Assembly (NCBI GenBank): GCA_020638065.1
Contig: JACKJG010000017.1
Location: forward strand, 1 to 53,163
Direction of reading: 5' to 3'
From: Hyphomicrobiaceae bacterium
Lineage (GTDB): Bacteria; Pseudomonadota; Alphaproteobacteria; Rhizobiales; Devosiaceae
DNA length: 53,163 nucleotides
Shown here: piece after piece, positions 18,197 through 25,903 of the stretch
Numbering within the stretch: position 1 is the stretch's first letter
How the letters are laid out: each line of letters opens with the position of its first letter
The notes under the pieces: model-generated
Databases searched by the model: none
The model's input: only the letters and a program-made list of their open reading frames with translations
Told to the model about the DNA's origin: nothing
Program-made: the position numbers and the translations under genes

Positions 18197-18213
18197 GATA
18201 GAAAATTTCTATC
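18197..18213. promoter_or_regulatory. Perfect palindrome in the HD/LysR divergent promoter
   Basis: GATAGAAA-A-TTTCTATC is a perfect 17-base palindrome containing the T-N11-A spacing of LysR-type operators. It ends 7 bases before the lysR ATG and about 90 bases from the HD gene start, a position fitting autorepression. Two CAATTG copies at 18174 and 18183 lie next to it. Confidence 0.6.
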
Positions 18214-18220
18214 TTGAGCT

Positions 18221-19117
18221 ATGAGTATCAATTATCCAGCGCTGGAGGCCTTCTATTGGGCGGCACAGCTGCGCAGTTTTAACAAGGCGGCTGATCGTCT
18301 AAACATCACCCAACCAACTATTTCCTACCGCATCAGGGAACTGGAAGAGCAACTGGGGGTGCCTTTGTTTCTGCGAAAGCGGCAGCTCGTTTTGACCGGC
18401 GAAGGTGATGCGTTGGTGCGCTACGCTGAACAGATGATCGGCATAGCGCGAAATATTGACGCCAATATCAGAACGCGCAACACTCGGTTGCCAACGTTGC
18501 GTGTCGGCGTGGTCGACAGTTTTGCCGTGATCGGTCTTCCTTGCCTGCTGGACACGCTGGACACCCGTTTTGCCGACACCCGCATCGCCATAACCGTAAA
18601 CACCAGCCATGATCTTGCTAAGCAACTCTCCGAGGGGCTGCTCGATATCGCGGTGCTTTCGACACCGCCGCATTACGAAAACATCGAGCTTGAATTGCTG
18701 GGACTTCAGGAGGTCGCCTGGCTCGCTCACCCCAAACTCGGGCTGGATGCTGGCATCATGTCGGAGACCGATTTGCTACATCAGCGCATTTTGGCAACTC
18801 CTGCACCGTCAAACCTGCACCTACTGACAACAAGCAGTCTGCGCGGTACGGTTCAACTCGCATTGCGCCTCAATTACTGCAATAATCTTAACGTCATCGT
18901 TAGGATGGTGGAAGCTGGATCGGGTATCGGAATCCTGCCGACACGGCTGCTCCAGGAGCAGTTGCAGCAAGGCAAAGTTCACGTCGTTCGAACAGGACGG
19001 GACTTGCCAATGCAGGAAGTCTTCATAGGCTGCAACAAGGGTTCGAAACTAGGTGCGTTGAAGAGAATCACGTCAATGATACGTGAGATCAGTATCGAGC
19101 TGGCCTACTGCAAGTAA
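18221..19117 (+). CDS. LysR-family transcriptional regulator (ABC/HD operon)
   Basis: The 298-residue protein has an N-terminal winged helix-turn-helix (residues about 5-62: FYWAAQLRSFNKAADRLNITQPTIS is the recognition part, with LEEQLGVPLFLRKRQLVLT). The periplasmic-binding-like effector domain follows from about residue 90. It is divergent from the HD-ABC transporter operon and almost certainly controls it, sensing the transported compound or a product. The palindrome just before its start is the likely binding site. Confidence 0.92.
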   Translation: MSINYPALEAFYWAAQLRSFNKAADRLNITQPTISYRIRELEEQLGVPLFLRKRQLVLTGEGDALVRYAEQMIGIARNIDANIRTRNTRLPTLRVGVVDSFAVIGLPCLLDTLDTRFADTRIAITVNTSHDLAKQLSEGLLDIAVLSTPPHYENIELELLGLQEVAWLAHPKLGLDAGIMSETDLLHQRILATPAPSNLHLLTTSSLRGTVQLALRLNYCNNLNVIVRMVEAGSGIGILPTRLLQEQLQQGKVHVVRTGRDLPMQEVFIGCNKGSKLGALKRITSMIREISIELAYCK

Positions 19118-19261
19118 TGCGAGCTCCAATGGGATTCGCGCCGAGAAGGAACCAGCATAAGCGAAGTGTTTTTCGGCTCGTACTCAAAGGCACCCCCGAG
19201 CGAACTGTAATAGACAATAGTCCCAAACATCTTGATTGAGTCGCTTAAAACGGCACGTGCT

Positions 19262-20317
19262 TTATGGCGCCGAACCACCTGGGGTAATGTCCGTGGGGAT
19301 CTTGACGACTATGTGAGGGTCTACCGTTTCTCCCGCCAATGTCGGGTTGTCAAGCAATGAGACAATGAGTTCTCCGGTACGTCGTCCTATTTCTCGCGGA
19401 TGAGGATCGATTGTGGTGAGGGCGGGTACGCATACCGAAGCAATCTCGTAAGCCCCGAAACCAGCGATCGCCATATCGTCGGGAACGGCAACTCCACGCC
19501 GCATACATTCGGTCAATGCACCGAATGCGGTGAGATCGGATACGCAGATCACTGCGTCGGTATCTGGCAGTTGCTCAAGGAGTTGGCCCATCGCGAGCGC
19601 CCCTTCGCGCATCGATATCGGTGGTGTACCGGTGCCGACTAGGCGGCGAGCAGACAGACCAAGTTCCTCCATAGCCGCGACAAACCCTATCCGCCGGTGC
19701 GCGCCCCGTGCATCTTGCGGCGCGTCTCCCCCGATGAACCCGATCCGCTCGTGCCCACTCGCAACTAGGTGACCAACCATATCCTTCATAGTTGAGGCAT
19801 TGTCGAATCCCACCACATGGCCGATGGGGTTGGCCGGCAGGTCCCACATTTCTACAACGGGCAGCCCCCCGTCAGACAAGCGGCTTCGAACCCCCTTGGT
19901 GTGGCGACCTCCAGTTAGAACGATGGCCTCCGGCCGCCGCTGCAACAACTGCTCGACGAGGCGCTCTTCCCGGTCGATATCATAGTTGGAATTGCCGAGC
20001 AGAATTTGGCGGCCACTCGCTTCCACTGGACCACTTAGTCCATCAATCGTATCGGCAAAGTTTGCATTGTTCAGTGACGGAATAACAACCGCGATGAAGT
20101 TCGAACGCTGGGTGCGCAAATTGGCGGCGGTGCTGTCAAACACATATCCCATTTCAGAGGCGGTCTGACGAATGTGTTCCCTAGTTCTCCCCTTGACCGA
20201 AGTATGGTCTTTAAAAGCGCGGCTCACTGTCATGACAGACACGCCCGCAGCCTTTGCAACATCCTTCATCGTGACGACGCGCCGCGACAGCGAAGATTTA
20301 GCTGTTGGATCTGACAT
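19262..20317 (-). CDS. LacI-family regulator of sugar-acid genes (GntR/IdnR-like)
   Basis: The 351-residue protein has a LacI helix-turn-helix at residues about 17-40 (TMKDVAKAAGVSVMTVSRAF) and a hinge helix near 60-70. The sugar-binding domain runs from about 72 (NFIAVVIPSLNNANFADTIDGL) to the end. This resembles the GntR/IdnR branch that senses gluconate-type acids, and its neighbours are gluconokinase and ketogluconate enzymes. A LacI-type operator lies at 22946-22961. It is downstream of the four-gene operon with a 117-base gap, so it may have its own promoter. Confidence 0.88.
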   Translation of the reverse strand: MSDPTAKSSLSRRVVTMKDVAKAAGVSVMTVSRAFKDHTSVKGRTREHIRQTASEMGYVFDSTAANLRTQRSNFIAVVIPSLNNANFADTIDGLSGPVEASGRQILLGNSNYDIDREERLVEQLLQRRPEAIVLTGGRHTKGVRSRLSDGGLPVVEMWDLPANPIGHVVGFDNASTMKDMVGHLVASGHERIGFIGGDAPQDARGAHRRIGFVAAMEELGLSARRLVGTGTPPISMREGALAMGQLLEQLPDTDAVICVSDLTAFGALTECMRRGVAVPDDMAIAGFGAYEIASVCVPALTTIDPHPREIGRRTGELIVSLLDNPTLAGETVDPHIVVKIPTDITPGGSAP

Positions 20318-20434
20318 CCCCGCTTGCCTCTATGCTCATGCGCGGGAACAAACACGCGTATGTGTCTGTCCACTCCGCCCCGAAACAATAACAAAGTCCA
20401 TACCGCCGCCTACAGTAGCCTTCTTCCTCAAGGC

Positions 20435-20761
20435 TCAAAAATTGTGTGCCTCAGTCACATGATGATGAATGAAACCGTTGAAGTATTCGTTCACAATCTC
20501 CGCCGTCACCGTGCGGGACTGCTCACGAAAGTTGCTGTCCAAAGCTTCATCCATGCTGTGCCGGTCGGGATAGGAGATAGCCAGAATCAAGGGGAACTCT
20601 GGAGCACCCTCGTCTCGTTCCCGTCCGAATGTCACTTTAACGCCAATCTGGCCGGGAAACTGCGTCCACAACGGCACCAAACGGGAAAGAACTGCCTCCC
20701 GAAACTTATCTTTTTGCTCCATTCGTATTTGACCCTGGAAAAATGCGTAACGGGTGATCAT
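20435..20761 (-). CDS. Small ferredoxin-like-fold protein of the sugar-acid operon
   Basis: The 108-residue protein overlaps the preceding dehydrogenase gene by 4 bases (ATGA), so it belongs to the operon. Alternating strands and helices and the central GVKVTFGRERDEGAPEFPL segment suggest a dimeric alpha-beta barrel such as EthD/NIPSNAP-like proteins, but I cannot name a family with certainty. Tandem histidines (IHHH) occur near the C-terminus. In this context it may be a small isomerase or lactone-processing helper; that is a guess. Confidence 0.7.
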   Translation of the reverse strand: MITRYAFFQGQIRMEQKDKFREAVLSRLVPLWTQFPGQIGVKVTFGRERDEGAPEFPLILAISYPDRHSMDEALDSNFREQSRTVTAEIVNEYFNGFIHHHVTEAHNF

Positions 20762-21645
20762 TGAAAGCGCTCCCTGTCCGGGCCCTTAAAGAATTCCATC
20801 AATGCTGCTTGATCTTCGCCGCCGAGCCCTGCCGCAGCCATCATTCGATGAATTTCAGCACAAGCTGCTGTAAGGGGCATTGAGGTTTGCGTGCGACGCG
20901 CCAGGTCCCGAGCACCGTCGAGATCTTTCACCATATTGTCGATACGGCCAGTGCGGCGATAATCACGCGTTGCAAAGCGGGGCATATATTCCTGCAGGAT
21001 GGCGCTATCTGCTCGCCCGCCTTTAAGCGCAAACGGCACCTTTTCAACGTCAACACCGGCATCGAGAGCCAGTTGTGTAGCTTCTGCAACGGCCAAAAAG
21101 CCGAGGCCGCATAGTACTTGGTTTATGAGTTTTGTTGTCTGCCCAGTCCCAACCGGTCCCATATGCGTGATGGTGTCGGCGAGGTGTTCCAAAATGCCGC
21201 ACGCTTCTGCAACATCTTCTGCATCACCACCTAGCATCAGCGTGAGTTTGCCAGCCAAGGCCTTTGGAGCCCCGCCCGACAGAGGGCTATCAACCCAACG
21301 AAGTCCCCGACTTTGCGCGCGGGTAGCCAGCGATCTGGTGGCATCGGGGTCAATTGACGACATGTCGATCACAAGTGAGCCAGCGCGGGCGCCCTCAGCC
21401 ACCCCCGCTCTGCCAAATATGGCGGCTTCAACAATTTGCGGGGAGTTCAGACTAGTGATGACGCAATTGCATGGTGCTACTGCGTCTGCTGCGCTGGTGC
21501 AGGCAGTCGCACCCCTGTCCACCATTGCTGCGACTTTCGAGGTGTCGGGATCAAATACCCGGACTGAGATCCCGGTTTCAAGCATTCGCGTGCCAATCGC
21601 TCCTCCCATGGCTCCGGCGCCGATCAGCGCCACGACTGAGGTCAT
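20758..21645 (-). CDS. NAD(P)-dependent beta-hydroxyacid dehydrogenase family protein
   Basis: The 295-residue enzyme is of the 3-hydroxyisobutyrate dehydrogenase/tartronate semialdehyde reductase family. The Rossmann motif is GAGAMGGAIGTRML (residues about 8-21), the substrate loop is DSPLSGGAPKALAG near 117-130, and the catalytic lysine lies in GTGQTTKLINQVL near 170. The family oxidises beta-hydroxy acids or reduces the matching semialdehydes. It overlaps both neighbours by 4 bases, so it works in the same pathway as gluconokinase; the exact substrate is unknown. Confidence 0.88.
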   Translation of the reverse strand: MTSVVALIGAGAMGGAIGTRMLETGISVRVFDPDTSKVAAMVDRGATACTSAADAVAPCNCVITSLNSPQIVEAAIFGRAGVAEGARAGSLVIDMSSIDPDATRSLATRAQSRGLRWVDSPLSGGAPKALAGKLTLMLGGDAEDVAEACGILEHLADTITHMGPVGTGQTTKLINQVLCGLGFLAVAEATQLALDAGVDVEKVPFALKGGRADSAILQEYMPRFATRDYRRTGRIDNMVKDLDGARDLARRTQTSMPLTAACAEIHRMMAAAGLGGEDQAALMEFFKGPDRERFQ

Positions 21646-22139
21646 TTGAGAACTCCCTTTATTCGATTTGCCAAAACAGAAACTACGGCGTCAGGCGACT
21701 GGTCAATACCAACTGAAATTGCAGGCTCGTCGGGCCCAGGGCGTTGCAAAGTGGCCAATTGACTGTCGAGCAGATTTGCAGGCATGAAATGCCCTTCACG
21801 CGTCTCTAGGCGCCGTGCGAGCACGTCTCGTGACCCGTCAAGAAACAGAAACACCACTTCACCCGCGATTCCCCGGATCTGGTCCCGATATGCCTTTTTG
21901 AGGGCAGAACACGCCACAATCACAGGCCCTTCGGTTTCAACAAGAGTCTCCGCCACCCGTTTAATCCACGGAGCGCGGTCTTCGTCGTTCAAGGGCTGGC
22001 CACCGCTCATTTTGGCGACATTTGCAGGTGGATGCAGGCTGTCGCCATCCACAAAAGCTGCGCCGATTTGTTTGGCAAGGGCTGCGCCGATCCGACTTTT
22101 GCCGCACCCTGCCACACCCATAATTACGTAGCGCCCCAT
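21642..22139 (-). CDS. gntK: Gluconokinase
   Basis: The 165-residue kinase phosphorylates D-gluconate to 6-phosphogluconate using ATP. MGVAGCGKS near the N-terminus is the P-loop; DGDSLHP near 30, MSGGQPLNDEDRAPW near 43, CSALKKAYRD near 77 and EGHFMPANLLDSQ near 113 are all hallmarks of GntK-type gluconokinase. The start is taken as ATG 22139, overlapping the SDR stop (TGATG), which gives the usual family length; a GTG at 22148 is an alternative. The stop overlaps the next gene by 4 bases. Confidence 0.94.
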   Translation of the reverse strand: MGRYVIMGVAGCGKSRIGAALAKQIGAAFVDGDSLHPPANVAKMSGGQPLNDEDRAPWIKRVAETLVETEGPVIVACSALKKAYRDQIRGIAGEVVFLFLDGSRDVLARRLETREGHFMPANLLDSQLATLQRPGPDEPAISVGIDQSPDAVVSVLANRIKGVLK

Positions 22140-22906
22140 CACAGACACGCGGTGATACCGCCGTCGACGAAGATTGTGGTACCGTTCACAAACGACGATG
22201 CCTCCGAGGATAGAAACAGGCAGGCACCTACTAGTTCATCCACTCGCCCCCAACGCCCCGCCGGCGTTCGACTCATGAGCCATTCCGAAAAATTGGAATC
22301 TGACACAAGCGCAGCATTCAGAGGGGTGTCGAAATAGCCTGGCGCCAATCCATTGCACTGCAATCCGTATCGGCCCCAGTCGGTTGCCATCCCCTTGGTA
22401 AGATTGGCGACGGCTCCCTTGCTGGCGGTGTAGGGCGCAATACCGGGCCTAGCTAGTGCAGTCTGAACCGAACAGATGTTGACGATTTTGCCCCTACCGC
22501 GTCTGATCATATGCCGGGCAACGGCCTGCCCAGCATTAAACACCGAGGAGATGTTTGTCGCCAGTAAGCGCTCAAATGCCTCGGCTGGAAAGTCCTCAAG
22601 CGGAGCTCGGTGCTGAACACCAGCATTGTTTACAAGGATATCGATTGGGCCAGAATTAGTTTCAAAGTCGTCGATGCACCTTCGGGTGCGGTCGTGGTCA
22701 GTTACGTCACAAACAAGTATTTCAACCGAACCACCGCCATCGCGAATGGCATCCGCAGCTTCCTCGAGCTTCGCCAAATTTCGTCCGTTCAGCAGGATTT
22801 TCGCACCGGCCGCTGACAGGCCCTTGGCCAATGCAAACCCAATGCCTTGCGACGAACCGGTGATCAACGCCCGGCACCCGTCAAGTTTGAATAATTCCAC
22901 ACTCAC
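22139..22906 (-). CDS. idnO: SDR dehydrogenase, gluconate 5-dehydrogenase-like
   Basis: The 255-residue enzyme starts at GTG 22906 with GAGGAAA about 9 bases upstream; a longer frame to 23005 would run through the operator. It shows TGSSQGIG (cofactor), NNAG, and the catalytic S...YTASK set (YxxxK). The N-terminus ELFKLDGCRALITGSSQGIG matches gluconate 5-dehydrogenases, which interconvert 5-keto-D-gluconate and D-gluconate. It is the first gene of a minus-strand operon with gluconokinase next, which fits the L-idonate (IdnD-IdnO-GntK) route. The family is certain, the exact substrate likely. Confidence 0.85.
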   Translation of the reverse strand: MSVELFKLDGCRALITGSSQGIGFALAKGLSAAGAKILLNGRNLAKLEEAADAIRDGGGSVEILVCDVTDHDRTRRCIDDFETNSGPIDILVNNAGVQHRAPLEDFPAEAFERLLATNISSVFNAGQAVARHMIRRGRGKIVNICSVQTALARPGIAPYTASKGAVANLTKGMATDWGRYGLQCNGLAPGYFDTPLNAALVSDSNFSEWLMSRTPAGRWGRVDELVGACLFLSSEASSFVNGTTIFVDGGITACL

Positions 22907-22945
22907 GAACCCGATTTCCTCTCGACAACTTCCACAATGCCAAAT

Positions 22946-22961
22946 ATGGTATCGATAACAT
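22946..22961. promoter_or_regulatory. LacI-family operator in the idnO/dehydrogenase divergent promoter
   Basis: ATGGTATCGATAACAT is an almost perfect palindrome and fits the CG-centred LacI-family pattern TGnnAnCGnTnnCA. It differs by one base from the ATGTTA-N4-TAACAT form that I recall for E. coli GntR. It lies midway between divergent starts at 22906 and 22986/22989, so one repressor dimer could control both directions. Confidence 0.7.
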
Positions 22962-22985
22962 TTTTGTGTCAATAGGAAATATGCG

Positions 22986-23936
22986 GTGATGGTCAAACCC
23001 CACATTCTTCAACTCGGCCCCTATCCCGAATGGGATGAAACCCCACTGAAAGCCGCTTTCCAGGTGCATCGTCTTTTTGACGCCAGCGAGCCCCAAGTAA
23101 TGCTTGAGGAAATTGGACCATCCATTCGTGGCATTGCCACGCGGGGCGAACTGGGCGCGGACAGAAAGATTATCGAGGCCTGCCCAAACCTTGAAATAGT
23201 CTCGGTTTATGGAGTGGGCTACGACGCCGTGGACCTTGATCTGTGCAGACAACGCGGAATCTGCGTCACCAATACGCCCGATGTTCTCACCAACGATGTT
23301 GCTGACTTTGGCATTGCAATGATGCTAGGCCTCTCGCGGAACCTGGTTGTTGGCGATAACTGGGTCCGCGGCGGACGCTGGCTTCGGGACGGCAATCTTT
23401 CGCTCGGCAACCGGGTCTGGGGCAAGCGCGCAGGAATAATAGGGCTCGGACGGATCGGCTTTCAGGTGGGTCGTCGCCTTGCCGCATTCGATATGGAAGT
23501 CGCCTACTCCGATTTGTCCGAGAAAGACTATGCGCTCAACTGGACATTCATCGCCGATCCCGCAGAACTGGCCAGACGGTCAGACGTGCTGTTCGTCACC
23601 CTGGCCGCCTCATCGGCCACAAAGCACATTATTGGGCCCGAAGTGATTGAATCTATGGGGCCACAGGGCACGATCATTAACATCAGTCGCGCTTCAAACA
23701 TTGATGAGGACGCTCTCATTTCGGCACTGGCCAATGGACGTCTTGGCGCCGCTGCTCTGGACGTGTTCGAAAACGAACCGAAGATCGATCCACGATTTCT
23801 CGACCTGCCCAATGTGATGGTACAGCCGCATCAGGCCTCGGGAACAATCGAAACCCGCAAAGCAATGGGTCAACTGATGCGCGAGAACTTGACTGCGCAT
23901 TTCTCCGGCCGCGAACTTGTTACACCAGTAGCGTGA
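22986..23936 (+). CDS. D-isomer-specific 2-hydroxyacid dehydrogenase (hydroxypyruvate/2-ketogluconate reductase type)
   Basis: The 316-residue enzyme has the family's NAD(P) loop GIIGLGRIGFQVGRRL near 150-165 and the catalytic residues: Arg in NISRASN, Glu in FENEPKI and His in QPHQASGT. The family reduces 2-keto acids to D-2-hydroxy acids; near gluconate genes a 2-ketogluconate reductase role is plausible. GTG 22986 or ATG 22989 may be the start, with AGGA at 22973 serving either. It is divergent from idnO and 6 bases before idnD. Confidence 0.88.
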   Translation: MMVKPHILQLGPYPEWDETPLKAAFQVHRLFDASEPQVMLEEIGPSIRGIATRGELGADRKIIEACPNLEIVSVYGVGYDAVDLDLCRQRGICVTNTPDVLTNDVADFGIAMMLGLSRNLVVGDNWVRGGRWLRDGNLSLGNRVWGKRAGIIGLGRIGFQVGRRLAAFDMEVAYSDLSEKDYALNWTFIADPAELARRSDVLFVTLAASSATKHIIGPEVIESMGPQGTIINISRASNIDEDALISALANGRLGAAALDVFENEPKIDPRFLDLPNVMVQPHQASGTIETRKAMGQLMRENLTAHFSGRELVTPVA

Positions 23937-23942
23937 GGACTT

Positions 23943-24974
23943 ATGAAAGCGATTGTCATTCATGGCGCGGGAGACCTGCGGGTCGAAGACTGCGACGTCA
24001 CACCCGTCGGACCTAACCAGGTCCGGATACGCCTCGCAATTGGGGGAATATGCGGCTCAGATCTGCATTACTTCAATCATGGCGGTTTCGGCGATGTGAA
24101 GCTGAAGGAACCCATGATCCTTGGCCATGAAGTTGCAGGTCACATTACCGAACTGGGCACAAATGTTGACCATTTGTCGATTGGTCAGCTCGTCGCCATC
24201 TCACCATCGCGCCCATGCGGCATCTGTCGATACTGCTCAGAAGGAAAGCAAAATCACTGCCTCAACATGAGGTTTTACGGCTCTGCCATGCCTTTCCCAC
24301 ACATTCAGGGTGCCTTTCGCGAAACCCTCGTCGCAGACGCCAATCAATGCGCAACTGCCGATGGCTTAACCCCGTCTGAAGCCGCGGCAGCCGAACCGCT
24401 AGCGGTCTGCCTTCATGCGGTGCGCCGCGCAGGTTCGTTGGTCGGAAAGCGCGTGATTGTAACTGGGTGCGGCCCAATCGGAATCTTCTGCATCCTGAGT
24501 GCCCGCTGCGCGGGAGCCGAGCAAATCGTGGCAACCGATCTGGAGGCCTTTCCCCTGGAGATGGCGAAACGGGCTGGGGCCACCGAAGTCATTAACATCA
24601 AGACTGACCCATCGGGACTTGCCCCTTTGTCGTCCGAGAAGGGGACGTTCAACACTCTATTCGAATGTTCAGGTTCGCCATCGGCGCTTGCCGCCGGTAT
24701 CGAAGCGCTGCGGCCGGGTGGCCAAATTATGCAGTTGGGTTTGGGTGGGGACATGATTGTCCCCGTTCAAAAACTCACCGCAAAGGAACTGAGCCTCATT
24801 GGCTCTTTCCGATTTCACGAAGAATTCTTCACGGGTGTCGAACTGATGAAACAGGGCGCACTCGATGTGAAGCCCTTCATTACTCAAACATTTGAACTTC
24901 GCGATGCAATGGATGCTTTCCGCACAGCAGGGGACCGCTCTTCGGCCATCAAGACGCAGATCGCCTTCAGCTAG
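23943..24974 (+). CDS. idnD: L-idonate 5-dehydrogenase-like zinc alcohol dehydrogenase
   Basis: The 343-residue medium-chain dehydrogenase has the catalytic zinc site (GICGSDLHYF; GHEVAGH with HE), the structural zinc cysteines (CGICRYCSEGKQNHC) and the cofactor loop GCGPIGIFC near 175. The stretch HYFNHGGFG and FYGSAMPFPHIQGAF are characteristic of L-idonate 5-dehydrogenase, which oxidises L-idonate to 5-keto-D-gluconate. It follows the 2-hydroxyacid dehydrogenase by 6 bases and is followed by a hairpin at 24993. With idnO and gntK it completes a route from L-idonate to 6-phosphogluconate. Confidence 0.88.
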   Translation: MKAIVIHGAGDLRVEDCDVTPVGPNQVRIRLAIGGICGSDLHYFNHGGFGDVKLKEPMILGHEVAGHITELGTNVDHLSIGQLVAISPSRPCGICRYCSEGKQNHCLNMRFYGSAMPFPHIQGAFRETLVADANQCATADGLTPSEAAAAEPLAVCLHAVRRAGSLVGKRVIVTGCGPIGIFCILSARCAGAEQIVATDLEAFPLEMAKRAGATEVINIKTDPSGLAPLSSEKGTFNTLFECSGSPSALAAGIEALRPGGQIMQLGLGGDMIVPVQKLTAKELSLIGSFRFHEEFFTGVELMKQGALDVKPFITQTFELRDAMDAFRTAGDRSSAIKTQIAFS

Positions 24975-24992
24975 ACTGAGATACGAGAATGG

Positions 24993-25015
24993 AGCTGGCC
25001 GGGCCACGGCCAGCT
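24993..25015 (+). terminator. Hairpin after idnD
   Basis: AGCTGGCCG, a 5-base loop GGCCA, then CGGCCAGCT give a perfect 9-bp GC-rich stem 19 bases after the idnD stop. It has no T-run. It probably ends the plus-strand transcript and may also separate it from the convergent aldolase operon. Confidence 0.6.
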
Positions 25016-25124
25016 ACCTCAGCACTTCAAATCCATTTTCTTGAAGCGGGTCTGTGAGGTGGCGAAGGTGCCCAAGGCACTTGCACATTGCCATCAAACG
25101 TTCGCCTACGTTGACACGTGTCTT

Positions 25125-25901
25125 CTACGACCTGAGCTGGCTGATATGCGCCTTCGCACCGGTTGAAATATAATGGTAATCCGAATGCGTGCTCATGAAC
25201 AAACCACCGTTGTTGATGAACTTCATCTGACCCTTGGGTGTTTTATCGCCGCCGAGGCCTGCAAATTTGCCATGTCTCTTGCAAGCAGACAGAACGGCAT
25301 CGACAGCCTCCTCCACTGCGGGATGGTCAAATTCGCCATGCAGCCCGAGATCCGCCAGTAGGTCGTTTGCACCTAAGTGGACGACATCCACACCGTCGAC
25401 CGCAGCGATAGCATCGATATTCTCTAAGCCCTCGCGAGTTTCAATCATGCATACTACAATGGTTTCCCTGTTCAACTTCTCCACCACATTCCCAATTGGC
25501 GTGGTTTCAAATCCGAAATGTGGATATCCGCCCCCTACGGAACGGCGTCCGATCGGCGCAAACTTACAGGCGTCAACTGCTTCTTTGGCCTCCGCCGGAG
25601 TTCCAACACTAGGAAAAATGATTCCCATCGCGCCGGCATCGAGCAACCGGCCAATGTCGAGATTGTTTGAACCCGGCAGGCGAACCAACGGCGCGATACC
25701 AGCAGGCAACGCGGTCAGGCACATTTCAACTGTGGTTTCGATGGAGATGCCGGAGTGTTGCATATCGATGAACAGAAAATCGTAACCAAGCGATTTCGCC
25801 AGAAGGACAATCTCGCCGCTTCTGCTCATACGGATCGCCAGACCGATTGCGGCTTCGCCGGCACGCATGCGTGCAAGGGCGGGATTGCAGTAGAGGTCCA
25901 T
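25125..25901 (-). CDS. HpcH/HpaI aldolase family protein
   Basis: The 258-residue class II, metal-dependent aldolase starts at ATG 25901; a TTG 6 bases upstream is less likely. Motifs are LLAKSLGYDFLFIDMQHSG near 33-51, VRLPGSN near 75, metal-ligand Glu in CMIETREGLENID near 150 and GANDLLADLG near 178. The family cleaves 4-hydroxy-2-keto acids into pyruvate and an aldehyde, including keto-deoxy sugar acids. It is the last gene of the TctCBA operon (2 bases after tctA), so it may cleave the product of the imported acid. Confidence 0.88.
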   Translation of the reverse strand: MDLYCNPALARMRAGEAAIGLAIRMSRSGEIVLLAKSLGYDFLFIDMQHSGISIETTVEMCLTALPAGIAPLVRLPGSNNLDIGRLLDAGAMGIIFPSVGTPAEAKEAVDACKFAPIGRRSVGGGYPHFGFETTPIGNVVEKLNRETIVVCMIETREGLENIDAIAAVDGVDVVHLGANDLLADLGLHGEFDHPAVEEAVDAVLSACKRHGKFAGLGGDKTPKGQMKFINNGGLFMSTHSDYHYISTGAKAHISQLRS

Positions 25902-25903
25902 GG

